Assembly: GCF_002975175.1 (NCBI RefSeq)
Contig: NZ_PCNZ01000004.1
Coordinates: 62,001-126,000, forward strand
From: Bacillus sp. MYb209
Lineage (GTDB): Bacteria; Bacillota; Bacilli; Bacillales; Bacillaceae_G
DNA: 64,000 bases
Direction: 5' to 3'
Shown: positions 18,014 to 27,289 of the stretch, piece after piece
How the letters are laid out: every line of letters starts with the position of its first letter
How positions within the stretch are numbered: position 1 is the stretch's first letter
Made by a program: the position numbers and the translations under genes
Notes under the pieces: generated by a model
The model's database searches: none
What the model was told of the DNA's origin: nothing
The model's input: only the letters and a program-made list of their open reading frames with translations

Positions 18014-18550
18014 TCAACTATCCTTCATAGCTTTTTCTAATACAGCTTCAATGAATTCCGTTTTACCCAAGCTATAACTTGAGCGATTTTCCGCCGTTTC
18101 TGCTAACTCTTTCTTTAACTTCCCATATTCAATAACAACATCTGGATGTTCACGAAGATAATCCCGAAATACTACATGCCTTCTTAACTCTTCACTATTC
18201 TTATCACATACATATAAATGATGTTCCATCCAAATTGTATACTTTCCATCCCTCGGAACATATTGATTCTTTCTCCCAAAAGCTTCTCTCCCTTTAAAAC
18301 TCCACTCTTCTTGATGAAAATAACCTATCTTTTCAAGGTTCTTTATTACTTTTGGAAAAACATCATAATCTTCTATTACAACATCTATATCCAATATTGG
18401 TTTAGAAGTAAGCCCTTTAACGGATGTACTCCCAACGTGCTCTATAGAAAAAATGTGTTCTCCCATTACGTTATTAATAAACGTCTGTAATTTACAAAAT
18501 TCACTATCCCATTGTGTATTATATTTCTCAATAGTAATAAATCGTTTCAA
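18014..18550 (-). CDS. GrpB family (UPF0157) nucleotidyltransferase-fold protein
   Basis: A 178-residue protein with the GrpB signature: IEHVGSTSVKGLTSKPILDI followed by the downstream Asp of a nucleotidyltransferase-like fold, then REAFGRKNQY and the FRDYLREHPD block. The physiological substrate is unknown. The open frame starts 22 codons earlier, but that extension overlaps the upstream gene. A TTG at 18550 with AGGAGGG seven bases before it gives the typical family N-terminus (KRFITIEKYN). It is third in an operon after glcD and the DUF4260 gene. Confidence 0.88.
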   Translation of the reverse strand: MKRFITIEKYNTQWDSEFCKLQTFINNVMGEHIFSIEHVGSTSVKGLTSKPILDIDVVIEDYDVFPKVIKNLEKIGYFHQEEWSFKGREAFGRKNQYVPRDGKYTIWMEHHLYVCDKNSEELRRHVVFRDYLREHPDVVIEYGKLKKELAETAENRSSYSLGKTEFIEAVLEKAMKDS

Positions 18551-18575
18551 TTGATCCCTCCTTCTTAAATCACTT

Positions 18576-18923
18576 TTATAACCTCTGAATATGAGTATCC
18601 TTAAAATCAGTCTCATACTTCAATCCATACCCAAGCATTCGATCCATCCCAATATGTGCTGTCCATATTAAACCAACCATTAAAATTGTATCCACCTTAA
18701 AATAGACCCCTATTAAAACAAGTAATATTGATATGATGTATGTGTGAAATAGATTATAAATTTGTGCACCTACACGTTTGTTAATAGCGTACGCCACCAT
18801 CGCTAAATCAGGCGCAAAAAGTAATACGATAAATAATAGCCAGCTAAATCCACATAATGCATATATATAAACCGCAGCTAATAAGACGACCAATCCTTCA
18901 AAGTGTATAATTCGTTTCTCCAA
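18576..18923 (-). CDS. DUF4260 family membrane protein
   Basis: A 115-residue protein with three to four hydrophobic helices and the C-terminal HIGMDRMLGYGLKYETDFKD block characteristic of DUF4260. It starts with TTG only six bases after the glcD stop, and 25 bases separate it from grpB, so all three are probably one transcript. The function is unknown. Confidence 0.8.
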   Translation of the reverse strand: MEKRIIHFEGLVVLLAAVYIYALCGFSWLLFIVLLFAPDLAMVAYAINKRVGAQIYNLFHTYIISILLVLIGVYFKVDTILMVGLIWTAHIGMDRMLGYGLKYETDFKDTHIQRL

Positions 18924-18929
18924 ACTTCA

Positions 18930-20321
18930 TCATTCCTTATCTTTTAACTTAAAAATTTTATTCGGATTTAAAATATTTTGCGGATCAAGAGCTTTCTTTA
19001 TTTTTTCCATTACTAAAAGCGCAGCCCCATGTTCTTCTTCTTGATACTTCTGCTTCCCTATTCCAACGCCGTGCTCTCCTGTGCACGTTCCGCCACGCTT
19101 AAGAGCATACAGAACGATACTTTCATTTATTTCATCCGCTTTTTTCACTTCATCTTTATCATTTGGATCAACCATTAAGAGCACGTGAAAATTCCCGTCT
19201 CCTACATGACCAAGAATACCACCAACAAGACCAACTTTATCTAATGTCTCTTTCGCATGTTGTATGGCACCAGCTAATTCTGAAATTGGTAAACAAACAT
19301 CCGTACTCATTAGCTTTTTACCTGAATAACTATGAACGTAAGAATAAGCTAAGTTATGTCTTGCATCCCACAATTTATTTCTCGCCGCTGTTTCAGTTTC
19401 AAAAGCAACTTCTTTACATTTATGATCAAAAACAATTTCCTTCGTAAATTCAATATCTTGCGTTAGCCCTGCTTCATTTCCGTGAAACTCTAAAAACAGT
19501 GTTGGTTCTTCTCTGTAATTTGTTTCATTATAATGATTTACTTGTTTCATAGATAGTTCATCAACAAGTTCTATTCTCGCAATTGGAATACCAGCTTGCA
19601 GTATATTAATAACAGCTTCTACTGCATCATTTATAGTTGGAAACGATGCTCTCGCAGCCATAACATGTTCTGGTATGCCGTATACTTTTAATGTTAGCTC
19701 TGTAAAGCATCCAAGCGTACCTTCTGATCCTACGAAAATACCATTTAAATGATAACCTGATGATGACTTCGCCGCTAAATTGCCAGTATGTATCACTTGT
19801 CCATCAGCAAGTACCACTTCTAAATCCCGAACTTGATCACGCATTACGCCATACTTAACCGCTGTCGTTCCGCTCGCATTCGTAGCAGCCATTCCTCCTA
19901 ATGTTGCATCTGCACCTGGATCTACACTAAAAAATAAGCCATACTTTTTCAATTCTTTATTGAGCTGAGAACGAGTCACCCCCGGTTGTACTTTTACAAG
20001 AAAATCTTTCTCTCTTATTTCAAGTATTTTGTTCATTAATGAAAAATCAACCGTAATCCCCTTTTCATACGGAATTATATGCCCCTCTAAGCTGGAGCCC
20101 ACTCCAAATGGAACGACAGCCTTTCCATGCTGACTCGCTACTTTCATAATCTCGCTAACTTCCTCAGCCGTCTTTGGATAAACAACTACATCAGGTAAAC
20201 TACTAGTATGGTAAGATTCATCTTTACTATGTAACTCTCTAACTGTCTTATTAACCACTACTTGCTCTTCAGGAAGTACATCCTTTAATTCATTTACTAA
20301 ACGTTCAATTGTTATTTCCAT
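18930..20321 (-). CDS. glcD: FAD-linked oxidase, GlcD / D-lactate dehydrogenase type
   Basis: A 463-residue flavoprotein. The PCMH-type FAD-binding domain shows VVPFGVGSSLEGHI and TLGGMAATNASGT in residues 40–220. The C-terminal FAD-oxidase domain ends with GGTCTGEHGVGIGKQKY and LNPNKIFK. It oxidises a 2-hydroxy acid, glycolate or D-lactate most likely, passing electrons to the respiratory chain or another acceptor. No GlcE/GlcF iron–sulfur partner is adjacent, so D-lactate dehydrogenase is at least as likely. AGGGGAG precedes the ATG. Confidence 0.87.
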   Translation of the reverse strand: MEITIERLVNELKDVLPEEQVVVNKTVRELHSKDESYHTSSLPDVVVYPKTAEEVSEIMKVASQHGKAVVPFGVGSSLEGHIIPYEKGITVDFSLMNKILEIREKDFLVKVQPGVTRSQLNKELKKYGLFFSVDPGADATLGGMAATNASGTTAVKYGVMRDQVRDLEVVLADGQVIHTGNLAAKSSSGYHLNGIFVGSEGTLGCFTELTLKVYGIPEHVMAARASFPTINDAVEAVINILQAGIPIARIELVDELSMKQVNHYNETNYREEPTLFLEFHGNEAGLTQDIEFTKEIVFDHKCKEVAFETETAARNKLWDARHNLAYSYVHSYSGKKLMSTDVCLPISELAGAIQHAKETLDKVGLVGGILGHVGDGNFHVLLMVDPNDKDEVKKADEINESIVLYALKRGGTCTGEHGVGIGKQKYQEEEHGAALLVMEKIKKALDPQNILNPNKIFKLKDKE

Positions 20322-20413
20322 AACGAGCTCCCCTTTTATATTATTTACTCCACAATAATTATACCATTTTTATACAAAATAATCAGAATAGTAAGATTCA
20401 TATAATTTCATAT

Positions 20414-20453
20414 AAAAAAAGAACTTGCAGTATTCCCTACAAGATCTTTTTTA
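20414..20453. terminator. Bidirectional terminator before glcD-side and after DUF2871 gene
   Basis: A hairpin with a 13-base stem containing one mismatch is flanked by an A-run on the left and a T-run on the right. It sits just beyond the stop of the minus-strand gene at 20459. Confidence 0.7.
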
Positions 20454-20458
20454 TAAAA

Positions 20459-20857
20459 CTAGATTTTAGACGATTTCTTCAATAAAATCATAAACCAAAC
20501 TAAAGTAAATGCCATCATTGAGTGAGAGAAACCTACAATATAAGTTAACCCTTTAAAGTCCGCTCCATTTAATTGAAGAAGCCCTCTCGCTGCCAGCGAG
20601 CCTAACATTAATGTTAACGCAATATTATGTAAGATAAACCAGTTATTAAATCCTTTCACTTCATGAAACGCAAATACTTTTGCTAATCCTAAAGCAATTA
20701 AAAAGAAGAAAAATCCAAGTACGAGAGTGTGTGTATGCAAAAGATTTAATAGTGTAGATCCTAGAATCCCTTTATATTTTCCATACTCCCTAGCGAATAT
20801 CCCTGACAATAAACCAATGATTAAATAAGTAAACGATGCATTATATAATTTCTTCAT
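20459..20857 (-). CDS. DUF2871 family membrane protein
   Basis: A 132-residue protein with four hydrophobic helices. Conserved-looking His residues lie in LLHTHTLVLG, FILHNIALTL and VGFSHSMMAF, as in DUF2871, whose spacing of histidines suggests a possible haem or metal site. AGGAGGTACATA precedes the ATG. It stands alone, with its own terminator. The function is unknown. Confidence 0.82.
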   Translation of the reverse strand: MKKLYNASFTYLIIGLLSGIFAREYGKYKGILGSTLLNLLHTHTLVLGFFFFLIALGLAKVFAFHEVKGFNNWFILHNIALTLMLGSLAARGLLQLNGADFKGLTYIVGFSHSMMAFTLVWFMILLKKSSKI

Positions 20858-21112
20858 TATGTACCTCCTTAAGTAGAATGTGTAGTGTGTTATATTTAAT
20901 AATAATGATAGTTATATAGTAAAAACTCCTAGTTTCCTAAGAGTCATTGTATAAGTATCTCACTCTTTACAATCAATCCTAATTATAAAATATCCTTCTA
21001 TACAAAACAATCGAACTTTATGTGAACAAGTAGAGATCAATTAAAATAACTTGCACTTTTATTTTGCACAATCCATACTAATTGTTATAACTTTTAAAGG
21101 TGGTGCAATAGA

Positions 21113-21616
21113 TTGATAGTTCTTGAAACTGAACGACTCACTCTTCGCTGGTTCGACGTAAAAGATGCTCCGTTTATTCTCGAGTTAGTAAATGATCCTG
21201 CATGGATTCAGTTTATTGGCGATAAAGGGGTTAGAAACTTAGAAGATGCTAAAAATTATATTTTAAACGGCCCAATCGCTATGTATAACAAAATTGGATT
21301 TGGTCTTTACTTAGTAGAACGAAAAGAAGATCTTACTCCACTTGGTATGTGCGGTCTTATTAAAAGAGACTCGTTAGAAGACGTTGATATCGGATTTGCC
21401 TTTTTAGAAAAATTCCGTTCGAAAGGATACGGCTATGAATCAGCTTCTGCTGTAATGGAATACGGTGTACAGAAGCTAGGAATGAAACGAATTGTAGCAA
21501 TTACTTCTATAGATAACACTGTTTCAGGAAAGCTTTTAGAAAAAGTAGGATTACGATTCGAAAAAATAATTTCAGACTCAGGAGAAGATCTAAAATTATT
21601 TGGGTATAACGCATAA
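21113..21616 (+). CDS. GNAT family N-acetyltransferase (RimJ/RimL type)
   Basis: A 167-residue acetyltransferase of the RimJ/L group. It begins IVLETERLTLRWFDVKDAPF, and the acetyl-CoA loop region is EKFRSKGYGYESASAVMEYG. The C-terminal strand is GKLLEKVGLRFEKII. It probably acetylates an amine on a protein or small molecule. It starts with TTG after AAGGTGG. A terminator hairpin shared with the convergent collagenase gene follows. Confidence 0.85.
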   Translation: MIVLETERLTLRWFDVKDAPFILELVNDPAWIQFIGDKGVRNLEDAKNYILNGPIAMYNKIGFGLYLVERKEDLTPLGMCGLIKRDSLEDVDIGFAFLEKFRSKGYGYESASAVMEYGVQKLGMKRIVAITSIDNTVSGKLLEKVGLRFEKIISDSGEDLKLFGYNA

Positions 21617-21618
21617 TA

Positions 21619-21648
21619 AAAAAGGTCGCCATTCACGGCGACCCTTTT
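21619..21648. terminator. Bidirectional terminator between the GNAT gene and colA
   Basis: A seven-base-pair GC-rich stem (GGTCGCC with GGCGACC) is flanked by A-run and T-run on both sides, and it lies between the stops of two convergent genes. Confidence 0.85.
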
Positions 21649-21649
21649 A

Positions 21650-24565
21650 CTATTTCACTTCTACCGTATAATTCCCTGTTCCCCCACCATACTGATATAC
21701 ATGTAAATAATACTTCCCTGGATACGTATAGTAGCTGCCTACTAATTTATTCCCTTGCGGCTGAGCATACGTAATATAATTATTTAAATCTGCTTCTGAA
21801 TAAAGCACCCAGTTTACTCCGATATTATTTTCCTTCGTTACATTAATTTGAAGGTTTTTCGCAATTTCTACATTTATTTCAAAGTAATCACTTGTATCAC
21901 CATTTCCTAAACTAGCACGTAAAACTTGATTTAACTGCAGTTTATTCGCTGTTTTAAATGAATTATTTGGCTCTTGTTCTACACTGTTATCTTCTTTCTT
22001 TTGAACTGTCACGCTTGTTGTATTCGTATTAGCTGCTCCCTTATCATCTGTTACTGTTAATTTCGCTGTATATGTTCCTTCATTTGTATATACGTGAGTT
22101 GGATTTTGTTCACTACTTACAGTACCATCGCCAAACTCCCATTTATAAGAAGCAATTTTCCCATCTTCATCTTTTGATCCATCGCTTTTAAACGAGATTG
22201 CTTCATTCACATTTCCGCTATACGGACCATTTATAACCGCAACTGGCACTTTATTCACTGCACCTTCTTCTGTGTTAATGCCGTGGAACACAACGTCATA
22301 CTCAAATTGCCCTGATGCATTTACACGGTAATTCACAAAGTAAGCTGTTACTGTTTTATAGCCTGTCCATTCTTTTGCACTTAAACGTTTTAACGTATCA
22401 TTAACGTTTTGCGTAATTGTTTTCCAGTCTTCATTTTCTCCTTTTGCAGCAGTACCTGTATACGTTCCTTGCAGTGTAAATGTATTAAAGAACTGTGATT
22501 TATTTTTCTTTACTGATACATTATTTAATTTCGCTTCCGCTGTAATTTCTGCCGCAATATCCGAAACTGGTTTCGGTGCATGAGTTGCTAAATAATCATC
22601 TGACACGAGTGGCACATTATATTTCTCACGATTATCTACTAACATTTGCATATAGTCTTGATACTCTTTATTTAAATTTGCATCTTTACTTAAAGCAGAG
22701 CGGTATGCATCATATGCTGTCACATCATTTTTCCTAATAAGGTCATGAATTTTGTCAAACATATCATATCTCTTATTGTACATATATGATTGTAAAGCGA
22801 AGGAATAATTATAGAAATCCCACGTTCCATACTTTGCATCTAACGTTCGCTCTGCCGTATAACGTTCTGCTGGATTTGAAGATAGTCCTCCTATAATGCT
22901 CTTTCTCGGTACAACATTATCCGTTCTCGTTGCCCCTGCAAAAAACTCAGCATTCCCTTCTTCAAACCAAGATAATCTCTCATTTTCATATAATTTACCT
23001 TGTCCCCAAAGTCCTGGCACTTCATATCTACCTTGTAAGTAATGCGTGAACTCATGTCGGAACAATTCTTCTAAACTATAAATACTTTCCTCGGGTGTAC
23101 GTTCATAAGTAAAGAACGTACCTGTTCCTTCTATATAAAGGCCGCCGTTATTCGTTTCATATCCGTACAATTGACGGTTAAATTGATATTCAGCTGGACT
23201 ATTGTAAATAACCATCGTTAATACATCATCAGGATTCCCTTTTTCTAAAGGCTGATCACTTTCCACAGTACGATGGAATTGAGCCTTCACTTCTTTTGCC
23301 GCCCAATATAACCGTTTTACTTTTTCTTCTGTCACTTTATCTCCAGCTTTTAAAACAATTGCTCCATCATCAAATGTATACGTTTTCGGCAAATACTTTT
23401 TCTTCCCATCTTCTCGTATTTGATCTAAATTAACAACGTTACCATTTGCATCTTTCCCGCCATAATTCGTCGTAATTTGCTCAGCTGCTACGAAATATTG
23501 CTCACCTAAATAAGGATAGATTTTCATCGCATCTGTTACAACTTGCAATCCTTTCGTCCCTGTACTATGGAACATACCGAGTCTACCTGTATAATAGATC
23601 CCATTATTAATAAGCCATCCGTTTTTCGCTGTAATCGTTCCCATTAACGCAAATCTACTTAACTCATTAATATAACTATCTATTTTTTGATACCACATTG
23701 TATCTTTCGGTGCTTTATTCGTATCGTACAAATACGACTGAATATCATAATCGACACCTTGCATAATATCGTACACTGCATTACCTGATGAACGATTATC
23801 TATAAATGTAGAAAGATTATCATTATATTGCTTGAAAATGTTCGCAGCTGATGAAATCGTTTCCGCATCACTAGAAGCGTTTCCTATTAATTTCCCATAT
23901 GATGATACAACTTTATTTTGTTCTAACGTACCGAGTTTGAAATTTTGGTTTTGGGAAATCGATTTCAATGCAGGCAAGCACTTGTCATGATAGCTCCGCT
24001 CATTAAGTTTACTTAATTCTGCATTATAAAACCCTAAATAAAACCCAGAGCGCAATACCTCTACTAACGTTTCAATCCCTTTTGAATCATCCTTCGTATA
24101 AGCTTGTCCTTGCTGCTTCAATTTATCAATAATCGCCTGCATCCTACTATCATTTTGATAGAATGCAAGGCTGTCCTTATTAAACTGAAATAGCCCCGTA
24201 ATTTGTTCCCCATCAATTGTTACGAGCAAATCTACTAACTGCTGATTACTTAATTGATTTAATTCAGCAATTGTATAAGTTTTCGCCACAGCTAATTGCT
24301 TACTTTCCTTTTTTACTTCAGGCGGTCTTTGCGATAAATCAGCAAATTGTAGCCTTTTCTCAAAAGACTTGCTTTCGAGCACTTTCGATGAATGAGCTAA
24401 TTCTTGCACTGGCAGTTGTACACCAACCGGCTCCATTTTGAGCACATTGCGATAAGAAACTTGTTCCCCCTTAGTATCCTCTGCCGATATGTTCCCTTGA
24501 AAGCTACCTAACAGTAAACTAGCAAAACTTACCCCTACTAACATTTTTTTCGAATAGCCTTTCAT
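21650..24565 (-). CDS. colA: Secreted collagenase, peptidase family M9 (ColA type)
   Basis: A 971-residue secreted zinc metalloprotease. The signal peptide is MKGYSKKMLVGVSFASLLLG, ending near the Ala of NISAED. The collagenase module carries HEFTH at residues 504–508 and the third ligand in FEEGNAEFF (about 535). After it come a PKD domain (VINGPYSG to AKLTVTDDKG) and a C-terminal pre-peptidase/collagen-binding-like domain starting EPNNSFKTANKL. It degrades native collagen. The open frame extends 33 codons upstream, but GGGGAG lies seven bases before the ATG at 24565 and the signal peptide begins there. A cre-like site lies about 80 bases upstream. No clear PlcR box was seen. Confidence 0.93.
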   Translation of the reverse strand: MKGYSKKMLVGVSFASLLLGSFQGNISAEDTKGEQVSYRNVLKMEPVGVQLPVQELAHSSKVLESKSFEKRLQFADLSQRPPEVKKESKQLAVAKTYTIAELNQLSNQQLVDLLVTIDGEQITGLFQFNKDSLAFYQNDSRMQAIIDKLKQQGQAYTKDDSKGIETLVEVLRSGFYLGFYNAELSKLNERSYHDKCLPALKSISQNQNFKLGTLEQNKVVSSYGKLIGNASSDAETISSAANIFKQYNDNLSTFIDNRSSGNAVYDIMQGVDYDIQSYLYDTNKAPKDTMWYQKIDSYINELSRFALMGTITAKNGWLINNGIYYTGRLGMFHSTGTKGLQVVTDAMKIYPYLGEQYFVAAEQITTNYGGKDANGNVVNLDQIREDGKKKYLPKTYTFDDGAIVLKAGDKVTEEKVKRLYWAAKEVKAQFHRTVESDQPLEKGNPDDVLTMVIYNSPAEYQFNRQLYGYETNNGGLYIEGTGTFFTYERTPEESIYSLEELFRHEFTHYLQGRYEVPGLWGQGKLYENERLSWFEEGNAEFFAGATRTDNVVPRKSIIGGLSSNPAERYTAERTLDAKYGTWDFYNYSFALQSYMYNKRYDMFDKIHDLIRKNDVTAYDAYRSALSKDANLNKEYQDYMQMLVDNREKYNVPLVSDDYLATHAPKPVSDIAAEITAEAKLNNVSVKKNKSQFFNTFTLQGTYTGTAAKGENEDWKTITQNVNDTLKRLSAKEWTGYKTVTAYFVNYRVNASGQFEYDVVFHGINTEEGAVNKVPVAVINGPYSGNVNEAISFKSDGSKDEDGKIASYKWEFGDGTVSSEQNPTHVYTNEGTYTAKLTVTDDKGAANTNTTSVTVQKKEDNSVEQEPNNSFKTANKLQLNQVLRASLGNGDTSDYFEINVEIAKNLQINVTKENNIGVNWVLYSEADLNNYITYAQPQGNKLVGSYYTYPGKYYLHVYQYGGGTGNYTVEVK

Positions 24566-24647
24566 ACTCTCCCCTACCTTACATTTTTTAGTGTCCCACT
24601 CCATTATTTTACTATTCTGACTATTTATTATGTATTGAGAAAAACTT

Positions 24648-24661
24648 TGAAAACGTTTACA
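24648..24661 (-). promoter_or_regulatory. Putative CcpA cre site upstream of colA
   Basis: Read on the minus strand the site is TGTAAACGTTTTCA, an exact match to the cre consensus TGWAANCGNTNWCA. Placed 83–96 bases upstream of the colA start, it would let CcpA repress collagenase in the presence of glucose. Confidence 0.6.
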
Positions 24662-24715
24662 CATTTATCTATTTAAAGTAACATCGATTCTTGACTTCTT
24701 CTGCGATTTATGTCA

Positions 24716-24755
24716 AAAAAGAATAAATAATAGCGAAATTCCCGCTATTATTTAT
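24716..24755 (-). terminator. Intrinsic terminator after mgtC
   Basis: A 13-base-pair stem (24723–24735 with 24743–24755) is followed on the minus strand by a T-run. It separates mgtC from colA. Confidence 0.8.
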
Positions 24756-24770
24756 CCCACTTTTTCATTA

Positions 24771-25448
24771 TTATGATTTTAGCTTTATAAACGTAATTTC
24801 CGGTAACGATTGCATATGTTGAATGAATGTATTCTTTTCTTCTGCCGATATATTTTTTAGTTGCATTCCTACTTTATAGAATACTCCCTCCTCTTGCTGT
24901 AAAACATCAACTTCATACGAAAGGATTGGAATGGCTTTCGCTTGTAACATTTCTAATATTTGCTGAACTGCTTCGTGTTTATTCATACACATTTGCACTG
25001 ATATATTTTGTGGAAATAAAAATTGCACCTTAAAAATACGGCTTACAATCTCTAAACCAATTAAAACGAGAATCGTAGCTCCAACTCCTACTACGTACAT
25101 GCCTGCACCAATTGCTAATCCAATTCCTGCAGTTGCCCATAAACCAGCCGCTGTCGTTAATCCTTTCACTGCCTGCTTTTGAATAATAATTGTACCTGCA
25201 CCTAAAAACCCTACTCCACTCACAACTTGTGCTGCAATACGACTCGGATCAAGAGACATATGGTCTTCAAACACAATATCTGAAAAAGCATATTTCGAAA
25301 CAACCATTATTAAAGCACTTCCTACCGCTACTAAAAAATGCGTTTTTAATCCTGCCTCTTTTGAACGAATTTCTCTTTCAATACCGATCATCGCTCCTAA
25401 TAATCCAGCAACCCCTATTCGTATAATAAAATCAATATCTAAACTCAC
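24771..25448 (-). CDS. MgtC/SapB family membrane protein
   Basis: A 225-residue protein. The N-terminal MgtC domain of about five helices shows IGIEREIRSKEAGLKTHFLV and GVGFLGAGTII. A soluble C-terminal ACT-like domain runs from about residue 150. MgtC proteins modulate F-ATPase or membrane potential and growth in low magnesium. It starts with GTG after GAAGGG. It stands alone between a terminator and a long palindrome. Confidence 0.9.
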   Translation of the reverse strand: MSLDIDFIIRIGVAGLLGAMIGIEREIRSKEAGLKTHFLVAVGSALIMVVSKYAFSDIVFEDHMSLDPSRIAAQVVSGVGFLGAGTIIIQKQAVKGLTTAAGLWATAGIGLAIGAGMYVVGVGATILVLIGLEIVSRIFKVQFLFPQNISVQMCMNKHEAVQQILEMLQAKAIPILSYEVDVLQQEEGVFYKVGMQLKNISAEEKNTFIQHMQSLPEITFIKLKS

Positions 25449-25551
25449 GAGCCCTTCCCCCTTTTATTCATTATAGAGAGATAAAACGAAAATTATCACA
25501 TGTATCTATCCATCGATATAAAAGCATTTTATTAAAATACATTTAATATTC

Positions 25552-25596
25552 CAGTTTATTTATGTTAATATTTTAAATATTAACATAAATAAACTG
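25552..25596. repeat. Perfect 45-base palindrome
   Basis: A 21-base-pair perfect inverted repeat (25552–25572 with 25576–25596) around a three-base loop, almost entirely A/T. It sits between the divergent mgtC and GNAT genes. It has no T-run, so it may be an operator, a cruciform or a small repeat rather than a terminator. Confidence 0.6.
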
Positions 25597-25736
25597 ACCT
25601 ACTTTTCATACGAAAATCTTCAAAGTGAAACGTGTAATTTACTTGCAGTTGAAAATGGCATATGAAATGAGGTTGAGAAAGTTATAAATCACTTTCTTTT
25701 TATGCTGAAATTTTGTTGAAATAAAGGAGATTACAA

Positions 25737-26258
25737 ATGATGAATGTATCTTTAATTACACCTACTACTGATTTACAAGAAGAATATTTAGATTTTTATA
25801 ACGAATGGAAAGATAGTGGTGAAACGATGATTCCGTGGGTTATTTCAAAAGACCCTTCCGATTTCACGGTAATGATTCAAGAATTACACGACGCACATAA
25901 CGGAATAAACATACCTAAAACTTGGGTGCCAGATTCTACTTATTGGCTCGTCACAAACGAAAATAGAGTTGTAGGAGCCGTTAATATTCGCCATAGTTTA
26001 ACAGAGCATTTATTTCATGCTGGCGGTCATATCGGTTATGGCATTCGCCCTTCTGAAAGAAGAAAAGGTTATGCTACGAAACTACTCGAGTTATCATTGG
26101 AGAAAACGAAGGAATTAAACATCACGAAAGCACTTGTCGTTTGCGATGAAGTGAATACTGCTTCAGAGAAAACGATTTTACATAACGGTGGTCTCCGTGA
26201 TGAAGATTACACTGAAGAAGATGGTAATGTTGTGAGAAGGTATTGGATTGAACTCTAA
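25737..26258 (+). CDS. GNAT family N-acetyltransferase
   Basis: A 173-residue acetyltransferase. The acetyl-CoA-binding segment is IGYGIRPSERRKGYATKLLE (R/Q-x-x-G-x-A type), preceded by the VVGAVNIRHSLTEHLF strands. The N-terminal half (EYLDFYNEWKDSGETMIPWV) matches a common Firmicute subfamily. AAAGGAG lies nine bases upstream. A short bidirectional terminator follows. The substrate is unknown. Confidence 0.87.
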   Translation: MMNVSLITPTTDLQEEYLDFYNEWKDSGETMIPWVISKDPSDFTVMIQELHDAHNGINIPKTWVPDSTYWLVTNENRVVGAVNIRHSLTEHLFHAGGHIGYGIRPSERRKGYATKLLELSLEKTKELNITKALVVCDEVNTASEKTILHNGGLRDEDYTEEDGNVVRRYWIEL

Positions 26259-26273
26259 ATAATCAAAAAAAAT

Positions 26274-26299
26274 CCAGAAAGTGATTACACACTTTCTGG
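26274..26299. terminator. Terminator between convergent GNAT and dioxygenase genes
   Basis: A ten-base-pair perfect stem (26274–26283 with 26290–26299) has an A-run to the left and T-rich sequence to the right, so it can serve both genes. Confidence 0.75.
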
Positions 26300-26305
26300 T
26301 TCCTT

Positions 26306-27214
26306 TTATACTGCTTCTATTTCAAACTGCACTGTAATACCACTCGGATCTACTACCGTAAATACATTTGTAGTTTCATTTATTTCATGTTGTTTTTCTA
26401 CTAATCTTTCTTTTACTTCATCTAACGCTTCTTTATGAGGCAGTACAATCGTATACACTTTTAGTCCCGTTGCATGTACTGGTGGATGCGGGTTATTTAC
26501 CCCATTCCACGTATTTGCACCGATATGGTGATGATAACCTCCTGCCGAAATAAATAAGCAATCATCTTCACGCTGTTGTACTTCAAAACCTACTGTATCT
26601 ACATAAAACTCATGTGACTTCTCGACATCAGCTATTCGTAAATGTACGTGCCCAACGACAGTGTCAGCAGGTAATCCATCAAACTCATAATCAACGAGCT
26701 TTGCTAGTTCTTTTAAATCAAGTGGCGTACTTCCTCCTAGTCCCTCTCCCCACTGATCACGCGGACGGTCTGCATATACTTCGATACCATTACCCTCTAA
26801 GTCTTGTAAATAAAACGCCTCACTATACGTATGATCACTTGCGCTATTAAACCTTGAAATTGGTAAAATTTCATTTGAATATGTATAACGTCCTTCTTGC
26901 TCAATCGGACTATCAATTACCTTTTTATTACGAATAACACCAAATAGTGCCGAAGCAAAAGCTTCACGAGTTGGAACTAAAAAGGCGACATGATATATAC
27001 CCGTCGTACGTGGTTCTTGAAGCGCTGCATCTTCCACCTGCTCAAGAACGAGTAAAGCATTCTTACCACCTTTTCCAGCTAAATATGCTTTATTCCCCTC
27101 TTGCTTAATTACTTCTAAGCCTACTACATTCTCATAGAAAACAATTTGACGCTCTAAATCTTTCACTTTAAATTCCACATGACCAATACGTGTTTTTGGA
27201 TGAATTTGTACCAT
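26306..27214 (-). CDS. VOC family extradiol dioxygenase (catechol 2,3-dioxygenase, CatE type)
   Basis: A 302-residue protein built of two vicinal-oxygen-chelate halves (about 1–140 and 160–302). Candidate iron ligands in the second half are His in VVGHVHLRIADVEKSHEFY, His in GYHHHIGANTW and Glu in TVQFEIEAV. The family opens aromatic rings or reacts with thiol-reactive quinones; in Bacillus, CatE/MhqE-type proteins belong to catechol and quinone defence. GGAGAGG precedes the ATG. It stands alone. Confidence 0.85.
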   Translation of the reverse strand: MVQIHPKTRIGHVEFKVKDLERQIVFYENVVGLEVIKQEGNKAYLAGKGGKNALLVLEQVEDAALQEPRTTGIYHVAFLVPTREAFASALFGVIRNKKVIDSPIEQEGRYTYSNEILPISRFNSASDHTYSEAFYLQDLEGNGIEVYADRPRDQWGEGLGGSTPLDLKELAKLVDYEFDGLPADTVVGHVHLRIADVEKSHEFYVDTVGFEVQQREDDCLFISAGGYHHHIGANTWNGVNNPHPPVHATGLKVYTIVLPHKEALDEVKERLVEKQHEINETTNVFTVVDPSGITVQFEIEAV

Positions 27215-27289
27215 GAATAACTTCCTCTCCAGTTTCCTTTAGTTTTTTATATAAGTTGATAGGCAATAGCCCTATTCAACGAATACACC

